The position numbers and the translations under genes were made by a program. The notes under the pieces are model-generated. The model saw nothing but the letters and a program-made list of their open reading frames with translations, had not been told where the DNA came from and ran no database searches. A stretch of 64,000 nt of DNA from Branchiostoma floridae (Eukaryota > Chordata > Leptocardii > Amphioxiformes > Branchiostomatidae): assembly GCF_000003815.2 (NCBI RefSeq), contig NC_049994.1, forward strand, positions 7,321,789 through 7,385,788, given 5' to 3'. Below are positions 42,465 through 54,554 of the stretch, piece by piece. The number at the start of each line of letters is the position of its first letter. The first letter of the stretch is position 1.

Positions 42465-43619
42465 CCGCTAGGGTCACCACTTTCCGAGTCTTCGGTATGG
42501 CCCGGTAGAGGCGACTGCAATGCGAAAACCCTACCCTCCTCACCATTGCACTAGTTTCCTTGAGAAGTTTGAGAGAAAGATTTATTCTTTCCTTTTTTCT
42601 GAGAGGCGGTTCAATTGTTGCCACGTTAGATGAACTGGCATTCGTCCTAGAACCAAGAGAATATGCATAACAGTAAAAAGGCGCTGTATTGTAGCACAGC
42701 TATTGGACGCGTTTCGCAATCTTATGTCTAGGGTCGGAAATTTTCATCAGTCTCGTTAACACCTCGCCACCTTTTCGAACAGTCGTCGCCATATTGCTGA
42801 CCGGTCTTTCTCGTTATCAAGCGTTTCACAACAATTTACGGGACAAACAAGAAATAAAGACGTATATAAAGCAACACTTTACTTGCAAATATACGCCATT
42901 CATAAATGGTAAAAAGAGCTTGCTAGTGTAGAACTCTACTCCTAGCGCCACATTTCCAAAAAGTTGCCCGGCCGGACAGTTTGGGGGAACGAGAGTACAA
43001 TATGAAAGACAACAAAAACACAAAATGTACACCAAAATAATTCATATTTATTGGCATCAACTTTAATTTTTTTTTGTTTTTCATTTTTCGTTTCATTTTC
43101 CGCAAACAGCCCGGCCGGGCCCCGTTAAAGAAAATGTGACGTAGGCCTAAGTGAAAGAGCGCTCCGGCGTGAATAAAAAGGCGACGACAGTTCCAAACGT
43201 CGACGGCCGTTCACGAAACGGAAACTATCGTCCCCTACTGAGTGAGTCTATGAGGGCACGGTGTTCTTGCCAAGAAGGACATGCGGTTAGCCGCCGACCT
43301 GACATAGTTCTGTCCTCTCGTAAATCACAAGACGGACGGATAGGCCTGGATAGGACGGCGGCCAAACTTGCCCCGAAGCTCGACGGATCGCCTATTGTCT
43401 GGCGTCCTTTCCAAATATAGGTACAGGTCGCATGTGGTACGGGTTACCATTCTACAGAGGGCTTGCCATACCCAGGAGCGCGGTTGACCACAAAGTTATA
43501 CCCTTTACTGATATTAACAGTCTAATACTGGCCATAACCTTTGCCAGGTCATTATGTAGTTGTATGGAATGCACGCAGTCACGTAGCTTGGTCATTGTAC
43601 GATTTTGATGAATTACAAG
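42465..43619. other. Intergenic, no gene recognised
   Basis: A CpG-rich patch at 43090-43430 contains an 89-codon plus frame (43151-43420) without any recognised domain. It could be a promoter or first exon of something unseen; no direct support. Confidence 0.3.
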
Positions 43620-43921
43620 GAAGTGACAGAGTAGAGTTTTGTAGAGTTTTGTAGAATAGAGTTTTGTAGAGTAGAGTTTTGTAGAGTAGAGTTTTGTAGA
43701 GTAGAGTATAGTAGAGTTTTGTAAAGTAGAGTTTTGTAGAGTAGAGTATAGTAGAGTTTTGTAGAGTAGAGTAGAGTAGAGTAGAGTAGAGAAGAGAAGA
43801 GAAGAGAAGAGAAGAGAAGAGAAGAGTAGAGAAGAGAAGAGAAGAGAAGAGAAGAGAAGAGAAGAGAAGAGAAGAGAAGAGAAGAGAAGAGAAGAGAAGA
43901 GAAGAGAAGAGAAGAGAAGAG
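43620..43921. repeat. (GTAGAGTTTT)n grading into (AGAGA/AGAAG)n
   Basis: Pentamer-based tandem repeat of about 300 bp. The left part is GTAGAGTTTT, the middle GTAGA and the right GAAGA. The gradient suggests stepwise mutation and expansion of one founder. Confidence 0.92.
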
Positions 43922-44202
43922 TAGTCTTCTTCTACAAACAAATAATGCCAGTGACCTGGACCAGATGACTGTCACCATGGTTACTGGAGTTGTAACTGAC
44001 AACCTTCTGATGTTCGATTATAAAATGCAGCAAGTGGCAGGACAGAGCTGGAGAGGCTGGTCATCACCATAACGTTATGTATGTATGTATCCTGATAAAT
44101 ATTTTGTTACGCTAGACCACGTGAAGGTAAACATTACATATTCAAAATGTTGCAAATGTTGCCTTTCTAGTTTTACTTCTGTTATATCACCGTGGTCCGT
44201 AG

Positions 44203-44526
44203 TTAACTTGTAAGAGCACATACGTAAAATAAACGTCTTTCATCCAATATTGTGAACGGTTCAGTAACATTAGGTAACCGTCCAGAAGCCCTGTGGTTTA
44301 AAAAAATCATCTCTAGTAAATCTAAAACAAATGCCACAGCGTAGACATTGAATTGGTTACCTTGACCTACTGTCCAGTTAAGTGAATCAGACATGAAAGA
44401 CCAAATTTGTCCAAATCTAATCAAACTATCAAATGGTTGAAAGGGCAAAGATTCAGACCAGAAGAACAAATGTGCTTCTTGTTTATATCCTGAATGCGTG
44501 CCTACGGGATACAGCCTTTCCGTCAT
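44203..44526 (-). CDS. Unrecognised 107-codon open frame
   Basis: It begins MTERLYPVGTHSGYK and ends at TAA, contains a NWT site and a modestly hydrophobic stretch (FNVYAVAFVLDLLEMIFL), and does not overlap any obvious repeat. No family was recognised and no splice context or neighbouring gene supports it. It may be chance or a remnant of a transposon gene. Confidence 0.2.
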   Translation of the reverse strand: MTERLYPVGTHSGYKQEAHLFFWSESLPFQPFDSLIRFGQIWSFMSDSLNWTVGQGNQFNVYAVAFVLDLLEMIFLNHRASGRLPNVTEPFTILDERRLFYVCALTS

Positions 44527-44617
44527 TTAGAGTATCATGAGTGGTCAATCGGATACCGTTTCTCACCACAATGTGTGCTTGGGTAGCCAACGGGGTTGGA
44601 TAGGGGTTTATGTACAA

Positions 44618-44760
44618 TCAATCAATCAATCAATCAATCTTTATTGCGCAACAATTGTACGGGTACAATGTATAGCAAGTTCGGGTGTAATACATGTACA
44701 GAACATCAAGACTAATATCTACGTGGTTGCTTATACATAACAATGGTAAAAGGTTCTATG
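44618..44760 (-). repeat. LINE 3' end fragment with (ATTG)n tail
   Basis: AATCAATCAATCAATC followed by TTTATTGCGCAACAATTG on the plus strand, the usual look of the reverse-complemented 3' end of an animal non-LTR element. Confidence 0.45.
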
Positions 44761-45034
44761 TAACAAATGACAAGTCGCTATGCTACTTCAGCTGAGCGGA
44801 TTACCGGTAATTCATGGAGAACAGGTATTACTAGAACATAGTGGTACACGATACAGAGTTAACATCAAGTGTTTGTGTCAGAACGATTCCTTTTTGGAAA
44901 AGCAGTAGTACATGCACGGTGATTCTGATACTTACTACTACAAGAGTGCCCGCTAAACTATGCTATGGGCGCAACACTGAGGATATGACAGAGAGTGAAG
45001 CACCCGTCACATTCATTCAAGACTACCTTCCCCG

Positions 45035-45110
45035 AGACTTTTTCCCGACCACTTCCCAATGTCGGAGCAGGGTTGGGAGTAGCCTGGAATCCATCTTATT
45101 CAAGTTCGGT
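45035..45110 (+). repeat. Repeat family G, copy 2
   Basis: GGTTGGGAGTAGCCTGGAAT, CCATCTTATTCAAGTTCGG, as at 25025 and 60093. Confidence 0.5.
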
Positions 45111-45394
45111 TCTGATCGCATCCATCAGACTATCCCAGCTTTGACTTGGGACCTAACCCATACTTGAAAGGCCCACCTAATGTTTTATGGCCGTTTATTT
45201 ACAACCCCAAAGTCCCACTGACCAACTTCTTGGACCAAGCAAAATCATTTCCAGAAGCCTTGGGTCATTCCCCTCCATCAAAGTGCCACATTGTCTCGTA
45301 GATAAACTAAATATAGATACAAAAGGTAAAAAGGTGAGGTAAGTCGTACCAAACACTGAGGCGAAGTATGACACTTTTTCGTTAATAGATGTAC

Positions 45395-45525
45395 AGTGCG
45401 GTTTTCATACGACTCGTGTGTTTTGCCAAGCACACCGGACCACTTTAACTTTTCCCGATAAGTGTGTTGGGTTCTTTTACGTGCAGAGGTTTGACCCTCA
45501 TACACGAAGTAGTATTTCCGGTCAG
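45395..45525 (+). repeat. SINE body fragment
   Basis: GGGTTCTTTTACGTGCAGAG with GACCCTCATACACGAAG matches the body of the SINE at 22710-23227 (GGTTCTTTAACGTGCATAGG, CCATACACGGGAC). The 165-codon minus frame here (45278-45775) is built on this and neighbouring repeats. Confidence 0.5.
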
Positions 45526-46359
45526 ATATACAGTCTGCCCAATGGTGGGTTAAAGTAGAAATAAACAACTTCTTCCTCGCAGACTTGTCAATACGCAACT
45601 CATACGGACTTGAATATACGTATACGCATGCGTGTGACTGATCCCTTATTGTGCTCTCCGAAGGGAAAACATACTGTTTTGCTGGTGTGCTCTTCTTCTT
45701 CTTTCTACCCTTCTTTCTATTTCTATCTTCTGTCATGAACCAATCAGAGCTTAGAACAACAGGTGACGTCATCAAAGTAACTGTTACAGCAAATATGAAC
45801 GAATTTTTAGCTGATACAGCAAAAATGTTTGTTATAGCAAAACCTGAATTGGTAATTCAGACACTACAGTGCCTGTATTGGTTTCGTAAAAGGGAAATCA
45901 CTGGGAGGGAAATAACATATATTTAATTTTTCTCGAAAATGTTGCGTTTCTAGTTTCATATGAACAGGCTTAGCAACAATACCCGCATGTGTGCCGTCAG
46001 CGTGTGTCTGAAACTCATTTATCTGCGTTTAGTCTGTCTTTGCCATGGAAATTAGCTTTCGGTCATTGACCCGCGGTGAACTGTGCTGACCGACTGGACG
46101 GTAACTGACCACAGCTGACCAGGGGTCAGTTCACATGTGTAACTGTTTGTCTGGTGAAATGGTTAGAGAATATATATAGGCTGCTGATAAGGCCACAGGC
46201 AGGATCCAGAGACGGTATTGCATAGCTGGCTGCTGAAGACACTGTCGTCTGATATGTGGGTCTCCATGGGGGCTCTTGAAAACGCTTTACGCTGAATTCA
46301 GAAGAACCCCTTACATACCCTACGTATTACGGAAGGCAGTTACACAAGATTCGGTCACA

Positions 46360-46680
46360 TCGCAACGTATTACATAAATAAGGCTGATTTCTCTGCAAAA
46401 ATTTCATGGAAATCCACCATTTCTTTGTCCCATCACCCTCCTTGGACAAACCCGCCCCTGCAGTTCCAGAGCAAGCTGCTAGGGGTCCAAAAATGTCACA
46501 TACCAGAAAGCCCCAAATTGACCTTGACCACCTACCAATAAACCAAATATCTTCGTAATCCATCAAGAGGTTCATGAGTTATGCTGACTACATAAATCCG
46601 ACAACAGACGGACAAGCACGCGCTCGCTCGCGCGCACAGACAGACAGACCCAAAACAAAATCTCCATTTTTCATGGAGAT
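46360..46680. repeat. Dispersed repeat family E, copy 2
   Basis: TTGCAGTTCCAG-like start, TTGACCTTGACCACCTACCA, ATCCATCAAGAGGTTCATGA, an ACAGACGG-rich spacer and CTCCATTTTTCATGGAG. Same order as 20170-20460. Confidence 0.55.
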
Positions 46681-47094
46681 AAACAGGAAAAATCAAAATA
46701 TGATGCCTACGCCTCACGGAAGAGGGGCACACAGGCCATCTAACTGCGGAGTGTGTTCTCTATTCGACCGTGTGATATGGAACCAGGTTTGACAAGTTTA
46801 AGCCATTCTGTCGTAGATTTACAACAAAGAACTCCCGTAGCAGCGTTTATACCGTCTGACATTGCTTTGGACCGAAACTTCAAAGTGTGCCTGTTTATAT
46901 ATCTGTCTGAATGTCCTGGAGGTTGAAAGGGACTCATCGATATCAGATGTGAATGCTGGCGAAAGGTCGGTCCATAAATCTCTCTCAACTGTTATCGAGT
47001 GTCAGCTAGAGGTATAAATCACGATAGTTACTGTAGGGAACTGTACCTATTTTAGCCAGGAAAGTCGTTGAGCTAGTATATACTGTGTGTTGAT

Positions 47095-47370
47095 TTTATA
47101 CACAATGTATCTGCATGAAACGGGCCTTGCAGTTCCAAAGAAAGCCCATAGAGGGCCCAATTTGATGTCACTTTCCGACCACTAGGAGCTATCTACCACC
47201 TTGAACCAAAAATCGTGACCATAGCTTGTCCAGAACAAGAGATACCAAAAACGGAAGTTCCACTGCAGCATCTTTGAAAGTCGCTAGGACTAAAATGTGA
47301 TAATTTCGAGGTCCCACCTTACCCCAAACCAACAAATATCCAGATTATCCCTCAGGGCATTTTCGGCTCA
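47095..47370. repeat. Dispersed repeat family E, copy 3
   Basis: GGGCCTTGCAGTTCCAAAGA, AGAGGGCCCAATTTGATGTC and ACAAGAGATACCAAAAACGG resemble the copies at 20170 and 46360. The final hairpin is replaced by a GA microsatellite. Confidence 0.45.
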
Positions 47371-47386
47371 TCGTATTGACAGACAC

Positions 47387-47430
47387 CGAGAGAGAGAGAC
47401 GGAGACAGAGAGAGAGGAAGAGAGAGAGAG

Positions 47431-47474
<44 letters not shown>

Positions 47475-47483
47475 GAGAGAGAG

Positions 47484-47522
<39 letters not shown>
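47387..47522. repeat. (GA)n microsatellite
   Basis: Nearly pure GAGA tract of about 135 bp with a few GC interruptions. Arg-Glu and Ser-Leu frames are by-products. Confidence 0.93.
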
Positions 47523-47526
<4 letters not shown>

Positions 47527-47923
47527 ACGTTTTGCATCCTGTAAAGATGGCCTAGATGATAGCAGTCGTTGCCGCTGATGTTCTCTTCGTCCCGACAGCT
47601 TGACGTGACCTTCGACCTCAAACCGACTGTCTTTCTGGCCCTCTGACATTTCGACTCCTCAACTGTCAAAAAACACCGCCCTCGGCAAACTAGGTAACGT
47701 ATTCAACAGCAGAAGACATCGATCAACTGTGCCAGTGATAATAGTCACCACATGTCGAGGTAGACGGGGGGAGGTTGTCGCTAAGAAGAAGGGCAGCTTT
47801 GAAACTGTATACTGGAAAATTAGAATACCTGCTTTCTTTTTGTTTGTACTTTCTGATGAAATTGTTTTTGTTTGATGTAAAATTCGAAGTGCAGCTGTTT
47901 TTAAATGATTGTAGTTGCCTGTA

Positions 47924-48119
47924 AAACGCTAGTTCACCTTTATCCGCGGGGTAACATATATCCGTTGTATAAAAAAACAGAGTATCTATGGATGTCGAGT
48001 TGGTGCGCGTGGTTTCAAACAATAGGACCACCGTCCTTCGACTTTATAAACCTATGCATACCCTATTTTGAATACAACGGATATAGGTTACCTCGCGCAT
48101 AAAGGTGAACTGGCGCTAC
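47924..48119. mobile_element. Palindromic MITE, family A, copy 4
   Basis: AACGCTAGTTCACCTTTATC at the left and CATAAAGGTGAACTGGCGCT at the right. The interior is slightly shorter than in copy 1. Confidence 0.7.
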
Positions 48120-49523
48120 AAACAGGAGCGGCATTGCCAGTGAAAACTTGAGCGCTGTTCAAAGCAGATGGATCATGTGTTTTGTCTTGCCCTGTCGGTT
48201 TTGTTGTCGAAAGTCATTAACATTGGGACAACCAGCTTTGTAATTTGATGTTGAGTCAATCTATTCCCTTCATACAAGGCTATACGACCCCCTACGCTGT
48301 ACCAGTGGTGTCCAGCTAGCGTTAGCGACCTCCATTCTCCATCATTAACCTTGAGTCATTGCAGTGTATGTTAGGCGATGTCACAGTTCAATGCCAATGA
48401 ACTTTCCCTATAGTTTTGGACATACACGGTTACAACTTGACAGAGCTTGGGAAGTTTGGCTACCCTGCAAACAAATACCAAGAAGTTTCTTTAGTTTCTT
48501 TTGATTAAGCATAGTTTGCTGATGTCCTGGTAACACTACCAGACCACAGTGTTCTTCAATATACCACTGAATTACCTCCTAATTCTCAATTACTTAGTCA
48601 ATCTTATCTCAATCATGACCCAGGGAGAAGACATGCTGTCCTAGTCCTTCTCAAGTAACCCGTAACCTTGGAGTGACCTTGGGGTCTTGTTCGTGGCGAC
48701 CTGTGCGGGCTGACTGTGAAGTTTAGGACGCCAAGAAGTGGTTCCTTGGCGTTTCTCTGATCACTGAACTCGGTCAAAAAATTGTTGTTAACGTGAATTC
48801 TTGACAACTAAACCTTTTGTGTGTGCGTGTGTGTCGATGTTTGGCTCTTGTATGTTTATTTCATTGGGGTAAGGAAGGGGGGGGATGTCTCCTATACTGT
48901 CACTTTTCAATGTGCCATGGGGAGGGGGGGGGGCATAGTATATTAACATAAAATAAAATCTTGTGTTCAAAAATAACAAGTCATTAACTCAGGTTCCTAA
49001 TTGATGCAAACCTAACTCAGAAATAACAAATATGTAAGATCTTGTAACAAAATGAGTAAATCAATGACTTAAACGTTTTTTCGACCTTTATCTAACCTTG
49101 ATACATCTTTGGCCTAGGCCGATTTTCAACATTTCGAGAGTACGTAATATGTGTGACTTAAAGACACGAATACCATAACATGAGAATGAAATTTGTATAG
49201 TTTGTGTGAAACATAACACAAAAATGATATAATGGATATTCATCGTTATTAAGTTGGCCTGTCATCCGATAACCATATCGAAGGCTGCTATATATTCTCA
49301 GTCGCTGCCCCCCTCCCCCTGCATCTAACTAGCTCACAGTGTGAACAGGTTTCGCGTTGCCACACACGGTGATTAAAACATTACGGTTTGGTAAGAAACT
49401 TCATTAGCCTGGCCCTGAACTTTATCCTATCTGAAAATGGAGGTGGCCAAAGATCCATCAAAACAAGGTGTCGTCTCAATCAAACCCAGGGTCATCCTAT
49501 ATCAACAGCTGTTTTCAAAAAAG
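48120..49523. other. Intergenic, no feature recognised
   Basis: No supported gene. Short G-runs at 48877-48931 only. Confidence 0.35.
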
Positions 49524-49893
49524 AATTTAAAGGCAACCTAAGCAATATCACATTGTTAAATGTGGAAATATTCTGAATAAGGCAGTCTGTATAATATTGA
49601 CATCTAATGCAATATTTTAGCACATTTACATCATTATTTCATAAATTGAACCGTTAAAAACAGCGCGGGAATGAGTTGCACAAGGATTCCAGATCAAGTC
49701 CTTATTTTTTGGGGGGTACAATAATAAGGAACATCCTCGTGCAACTTGTCTCTGGGCTGTCTTTAACCGCTCAAAGTATCAAATTATGATGTAAATGTGA
49801 GAATACAGTGCAGTAGATGTCAATATCATGCAGATTGCCTTATTCAGAATATTTCCACTTTGACGCTGTAATATTGCTTAGGTTGCATTTAAA
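49524..49893. mobile_element. 370-bp inverted-repeat element
   Basis: TTTAAAGGCAACCTAAGCAA at the left is mirrored by TTGCTTAGGTTGCATTTAAA at the right. Pairing continues through GAAATATTCTGAATAAGGCA. Centre near 49710. Confidence 0.7.
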
Positions 49894-50215
49894 CCCCGCA
49901 ATAGTAATGTAGGTTTTAGAATCGTACTCGATATTCTGTATGCACATACAATCAGTTAATCTTTGTATGTTAGAATTTAGATTATTTACCCGTGTTCAAC
50001 CACTCCATGTATTTGATTTTGTTCACTCGCAATTAGCCCCATGGGCATAAATTTGAAATAAAACATTATTATTATATAACCCAATAGTGTGCCAGTGTCC
50101 CATGGCAGCAACCTTTAGTCGTCAATAAGGAGCAGGGGACCTGTACGATTTACCGGTACAAAACCGTCTTTCTTCTTGGACTGGTCCGAAAAAAACGGAC
50201 CTGAAAAAAAAAAAA

Positions 50216-50605
50216 GTGGGCCGAGCTTTTGACAGATTAGAAAATGAACACAATATATCGGCAGGTGTCCATGCGTTTGGTAGCTTACTGGTTCAAGAAC
50301 TGAATAGTAAGAACGAAGTGAGAGTGGAGCTTACAGTAAGTTTTACAGTTCTTACAGTCAAGTGTGTAGAGGGAGTTAGCATTGTTTACATGAAGATAGG
50401 ATTTCAAAACGCCTGTGGGAGTCGGATACTCCACCCTACAGATTCCTTTGCAAAGAAATGGACCACTGTGTTGCCCAATTCAAAAGTTCTCACAGGCAAT
50501 CAGGTCCAGGTTCTGTCTGTTTCTAATCCTTCGGAGCTGGACGGACCGGTACAATTTTTTTTTACCTTTTTTGAAAACTCCTCTGCTAGTTTCAAGAACG
50601 AATGA
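50216..50605 (+). CDS. Unrecognised 129-codon open frame
   Basis: The frame starts at an alternative codon (GTG) and is followed by the family A element at 50639. It reads like a soluble protein piece (VEGVSIVYMKIGFQNACGSR), but no domain or splice context was recognised. It could be part of an old transposon. Confidence 0.15.
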   Translation: MGRAFDRLENEHNISAGVHAFGSLLVQELNSKNEVRVELTVSFTVLTVKCVEGVSIVYMKIGFQNACGSRILHPTDSFAKKWTTVLPNSKVLTGNQVQVLSVSNPSELDGPVQFFFTFFENSSASFKNE

Positions 50606-50638
50606 TCGTGTACGACCGAAAAACACTTTGCATACATG

Positions 50639-51732
50639 TAACGCTAGTTGGCCGTTATCCGTGGGGTAACCTATATCCGTTGTTTTCAAAACCAGGGTAT
50701 TTTGGTATATCAAGTTGATGAACAGTGGTTTTAAGCTGTAATATTTTCAAAATACAGTGGAAGCCGCTTAATTGCACACCCAATTTGCCAGCGAATTTCG
50801 TGCAATTATCCGGCGTGTGCGATAATGCGGAGTTGGTCATTTGGACCGCATCACCACGGGCGGGGGGGTGGGGTGGGCGCCCGAGAGGTGGTATGGGAGG
50901 TAGTACAACGCACAGTTTATTTACCTGTTGTGCTCCGGACGTCATATACATGTCTTCACGAAACATCGTTCTGCAATGCACTTGAAATCAAACTAAAAGT
51001 AAGTTACTGTATACGTTATCTAGCTTCCTTATCACGAAACTAAAGCACTGCATGCGCACCGCCGAAGGCGAGTGTTATGTCCGTCTGTAGGCCCCGAGTC
51101 GCTGTGTTGTTTCCGACTGGCTGCCAAGAACATACATTTTGTAAAACCACTGCATAAGTATTTCCCCGCGACCCTAATTACGTAATTAGACAATGGACAG
51201 ATAGAGAACATTTGTTATTGAGTACTGTATGTCAAAGCAAGTTGTCTGCCAAATCGTAATGCCGGCTTTTGACGACCTTTCAAGCGGGCGGGCGTCTCTT
51301 CATGGTGCTGACCCCACAATATCGCTTTCTTTTGATCCCAATAACAATTTCATACATGTTGTCAGTAAAGAGACTTCACAAAGGTCATTATCGGCTGATT
51401 TGTACCGTGTGTCCGTGTCTGACGATTTTAACACGCATTTTCAGTCAATTTGCCGACGATGTTTGACAAATTGTCGTGCAATTATCCGGCGTTGGTGATT
51501 TTTTGTTGTGCAGATAAGCGAAGTCACTAACAATGGAATGAATGGGAGACGGTTTGGGATTTAGGGATTCCGTGCAATTATCCGAAGTGTGCGTTTATCC
51601 GAGGTGCAATTAACTGGCTTCCACTGTACCGCAGTTTGAGACCAACGTTCGTCGACCTGATATCGCTCAATACTCTATTTTTAAAAACAATGGATATAGG
51701 TTACCCCGCGGATAAAGGTGAACGAGCGTTAT
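50639..51732. mobile_element. Palindromic MITE, family A, copy 5, split by an insertion
   Basis: The left half 50639-50754 (GTAACGCTAGTTGGCC, CCTATATCCGTTG) and right half 51627-51732 (ATGGATATAGGTTACCCC, GAACGAGCGTTA) together make one family A element. The 872-bp element between them has its own ends. Confidence 0.75.
50755..51626. mobile_element. 872-bp pogo/Tigger-like non-autonomous element
   Basis: Ends CAGTGGAAGCCGCTTAATTG and CAATTAACTGGCTTCCACTG, near-perfect inverted repeats, flanked on each side by TA (50753-50754, 51627-51628). Subterminal blocks repeat GTGCAATTATCCG and CGTGCAATTATCC. No transposase frame is evident. A truncated relative is at 21369. Confidence 0.72.
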
Positions 51733-53045
51733 ACTATGATTTGATAATTGATATCATGACATAGCGTTATTTTATCTATGAACAAACAGTATCCACCATC
51801 TTATCGTCCTGTCGTATGTCTGGCTAAAAAGAACTTCCCCATGCAGACCCCTATAACAATGACGACCCAATATTCCTTTAGAAATTCCTTCTGTCTTGCA
51901 ACGGGTGGAATTCCTTGAAAAAATTGCAAATACTCACAACTTAAACATATTCATGATCACATATTCATGAATATCTATAATTACATTAAATTCATAACTA
52001 CATATTAAAGATTACTTAGTACATATTCATTTCAGAATCAAGTGGTTCAGCTTCGAATAGGCAACTTTTGATTTTCAGTTCAAAAGTACACACTGTTATG
52101 TCGTGTATGTTTCCGTGATATCTCGACCTCTACCCCCCTCCCCCCTCCCAAAGGAACACTGACAACTAATGAAATTAAAACAGGCTGCTGCTTTGATTTA
52201 ATTCTTGCGTCTAAAAATACATTTTGTTAATGTGTTGCAGACAGACGCCGACGTCCTGCAATGTGGGATGGATATCTAAAGATAGAATGTGACAGACGTA
52301 GAGCCGTAGAGAGCACCTTTGCTCCACTTCTGGATTGCTTCAGCATTACGACAAGTCGCGTGAAAGAAACGATCAGTTATATCAAGGATGTTATATAACG
52401 TCCTTGGTTACATAGTCTCATTCATGTATTACTCCGAGAGGTAAAAGAGTACCAAGACGAAATGAAAACTGTTAATACATGAATGTGTATCTATAGAGGT
52501 GGGAAATTCATTTTAGCCAGCCAAATTGCTCCCTAATCAACGTTTCAAGAGGTGAAAGTTTGTAACAGAAGAAGTTAGAAGGCATCGGTAGCCGCGAGTT
52601 AGGGCGGAACGATACAGTTCAGAGTGGTGTGGTCGTACACTAGTGCTAGCAGCGCGTGCGACAGTGCCTCTTGCGGAGAAACACTAACTGCGATTTGTAA
52701 TTTTCATGAAAAGAGACCAGCTGTCTTGAGTTTGTTGGCAATTTTTTTACACAGTGGATTATAAAAATGTCAACATTCAACATTAATGTGAATGATATCA
52801 GCATTCTCCCTGTAGTTTCATGTGGAACACGCCCATAAAAAGTTTTTATTTTTTTCATATTGGGAAACTGAAACTCTGAATGTTTGGTACACTTGTTGGT
52901 CTGTTTCACACAACTATTAAACTGCCTTAATATAGGCGTAACACGCCAGTTTAGTACAGTACAGTAACTAAAAGCTGCGTAGTTAAAGACTAAGGTTTGA
53001 TCAACTCACGCCAGGAAGGACCCCTAAATAATATGCTCGGGTGTG
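51733..53045. other. Intergenic, no feature recognised
   Basis: AT-rich sequence with no supported gene and only short open frames. Confidence 0.35.
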
Positions 53046-53053
53046 TATGGCTC

Positions 53054-53155
53054 TAGCCTGGTATCCAGCCGTAATATAGCTCCCGAGTCTCTTCTCTCCT
53101 CTTCGTAATTGCGAAGAGGAGAGAAGAGCTATATTACGGCTGGATACCAGGCTAG
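53054..53155. mobile_element. 102-bp hairpin MITE with 8-bp target-site duplication (hAT-like)
   Basis: Almost a perfect palindrome: TAGCCTGGTATCCAGCCGTA pairs with TACGGCTGGATACCAGGCTA, and AGAGGAGAGAAGAG with CTCTTCTCTCCTCT. It is flanked by TATGGCTC at 53046-53053 and 53156-53163. Eight-bp duplications are typical of hAT elements. It is inserted beside a SINE fragment. Confidence 0.8.
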
Positions 53156-53164
53156 TATGGCTCT

Positions 53165-53270
53165 GCTCAAACAAGGGACCACCGTCCCTAGCTAGGTACA
53201 CATTTTCACCTGAGTCTAAAGAGTAAATAGTTATTCAGTGCCTTTCCCAGGAGCACAGCATTTGGACATG
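53165..53270 (-). repeat. SINE body fragment
   Basis: GGGACCACCGTCCCTAGCTA, CATTTTCACCTGAGTCTAAA and GTGCCTTTCCCAGGAGCACA match the body of the SINE at 22710-23227 in the same orientation. Confidence 0.6.
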
Positions 53271-54146
53271 CTATGAATTCTTTAGATTCGGAGACAGCAA
53301 TCCTAGAAACAAGACGGTTTCAAGCAGTTTATCAGTCTTCACTAGCAAATAATCAATTTTGAAACGCCAGGCAAACGTTCAGAAAACCGTGCACAGCAGT
53401 ATCACACTAGGAAGTCTGACAGGTCGTCATCTCTACATGAAATTGATATCATCCGCTCTAGAAAGACATGATCTCAAGAATTTAGGCTTGAGGCATGTTG
53501 CATACCTACCGAATGCAAATGTGGTAAATATTGAGGTTCAAATGCCATGAGTGATTTTTGTTGTTCGTAGCGAGACACCGACATGATCAAGTCCAGGGTT
53601 AGAATTTATGGGACCTGTGCTGGTTGATGACTTAAATCGCCCGAGGTAACAGTGGTGTTTGTGTAGACCTGTCACATCAACAGGTCTTCGGAGCACAGGG
53701 TAAAAGAGGTTGATTGCTTTTATCGTTAGTTTCGCGTACAGTCGACCCTTGTTCACAGTATGGAAGTACACGTTTGGGTTTTTGTCCGAAAATTAGCGCC
53801 CAACCCCCCTCCCCCCCACCGCCAAACGCACACACACACACACACACACACGCACCAAAAAAGTAAAATCAATAATTTGTATGTGGTTCATGCGAAATGT
53901 GAATAAAGTCCTATGAGCATATATCTCAGGCACACATAGTACCTGTACCAAATTTTAGCACTTTTAGTTTCAATACACTAGCACAGGAATCCAAAACATA
54001 CTTGTGTGTGTGGGGGGGGGGGGGGGGAAATGGCGAAAAAAATGTTATGCCTATATTTGTTTAAGATACATTATACTACATTTCTTCCAAAATATGGTGC
54101 TTTTAGTAGACAAATTTTCAGCTAAAGTAATGCCGCTGAACGAATA

Positions 54147-54233
54147 GCACTAGTTCACCTTTATCCTCAGGTAACCTATATCCGTTATTAAAAAAAGTAG
54201 TAGTGGATATCAGTCGATGGACGGTGGTTTGAA
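54147..54233 (+). mobile_element. Truncated MITE, family A, copy 6
   Basis: CACTAGTTCACCTTTATCCT, AACCTATATCCGTTATT and GATGGACGGTGGTTTGAAAG match the left half of family A. The right half is absent. A 77-codon frame starting inside it (54217-54450) has no recognised domain. Confidence 0.6.
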
Positions 54234-54554
54234 AGCAAGAACGCCACTCGCAGGACTCAAGTTGCACACTAAAGCTGTTTTGTACGAAGACAACGCAGAT
54301 TGGGACCAGACGAATCTTGTGACAGCTTGGGTAGCGTTCAAAACGACATCCCTAAAGCCGTTGCGTTTTACAGTACAAGAACTCATTCTTTCAGATTATT
54401 TTACCGGATACCGTAATTTCTTGGAGTCCCTACGGATGCCTGTAGTGTAGCGCGATTTCATGACAATCTGATCCGAAACGTAACATTTCCTGTGTAATTA
54501 TCGCATCATCCCCAAACTCTTCCAGATCTCTGTTTCAGTTACAACACTGGTTTA

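Noticed and set aside
42296-42624. His-Thr-rich protein
   Set aside because: It is a translation of the GT microsatellite.
43579-44002. Ser-Leu-Leu-Phe repeat protein
   Set aside because: It is a translation of the AGAGA-type microsatellite.
45278-45775. 165-codon minus frame
   Set aside because: It is built from a SINE body fragment and neighbouring repeats, with no domain.
47297-47669. Arg-Glu and Ser-Leu repeat proteins
   Set aside because: They are translations of the GA microsatellite.
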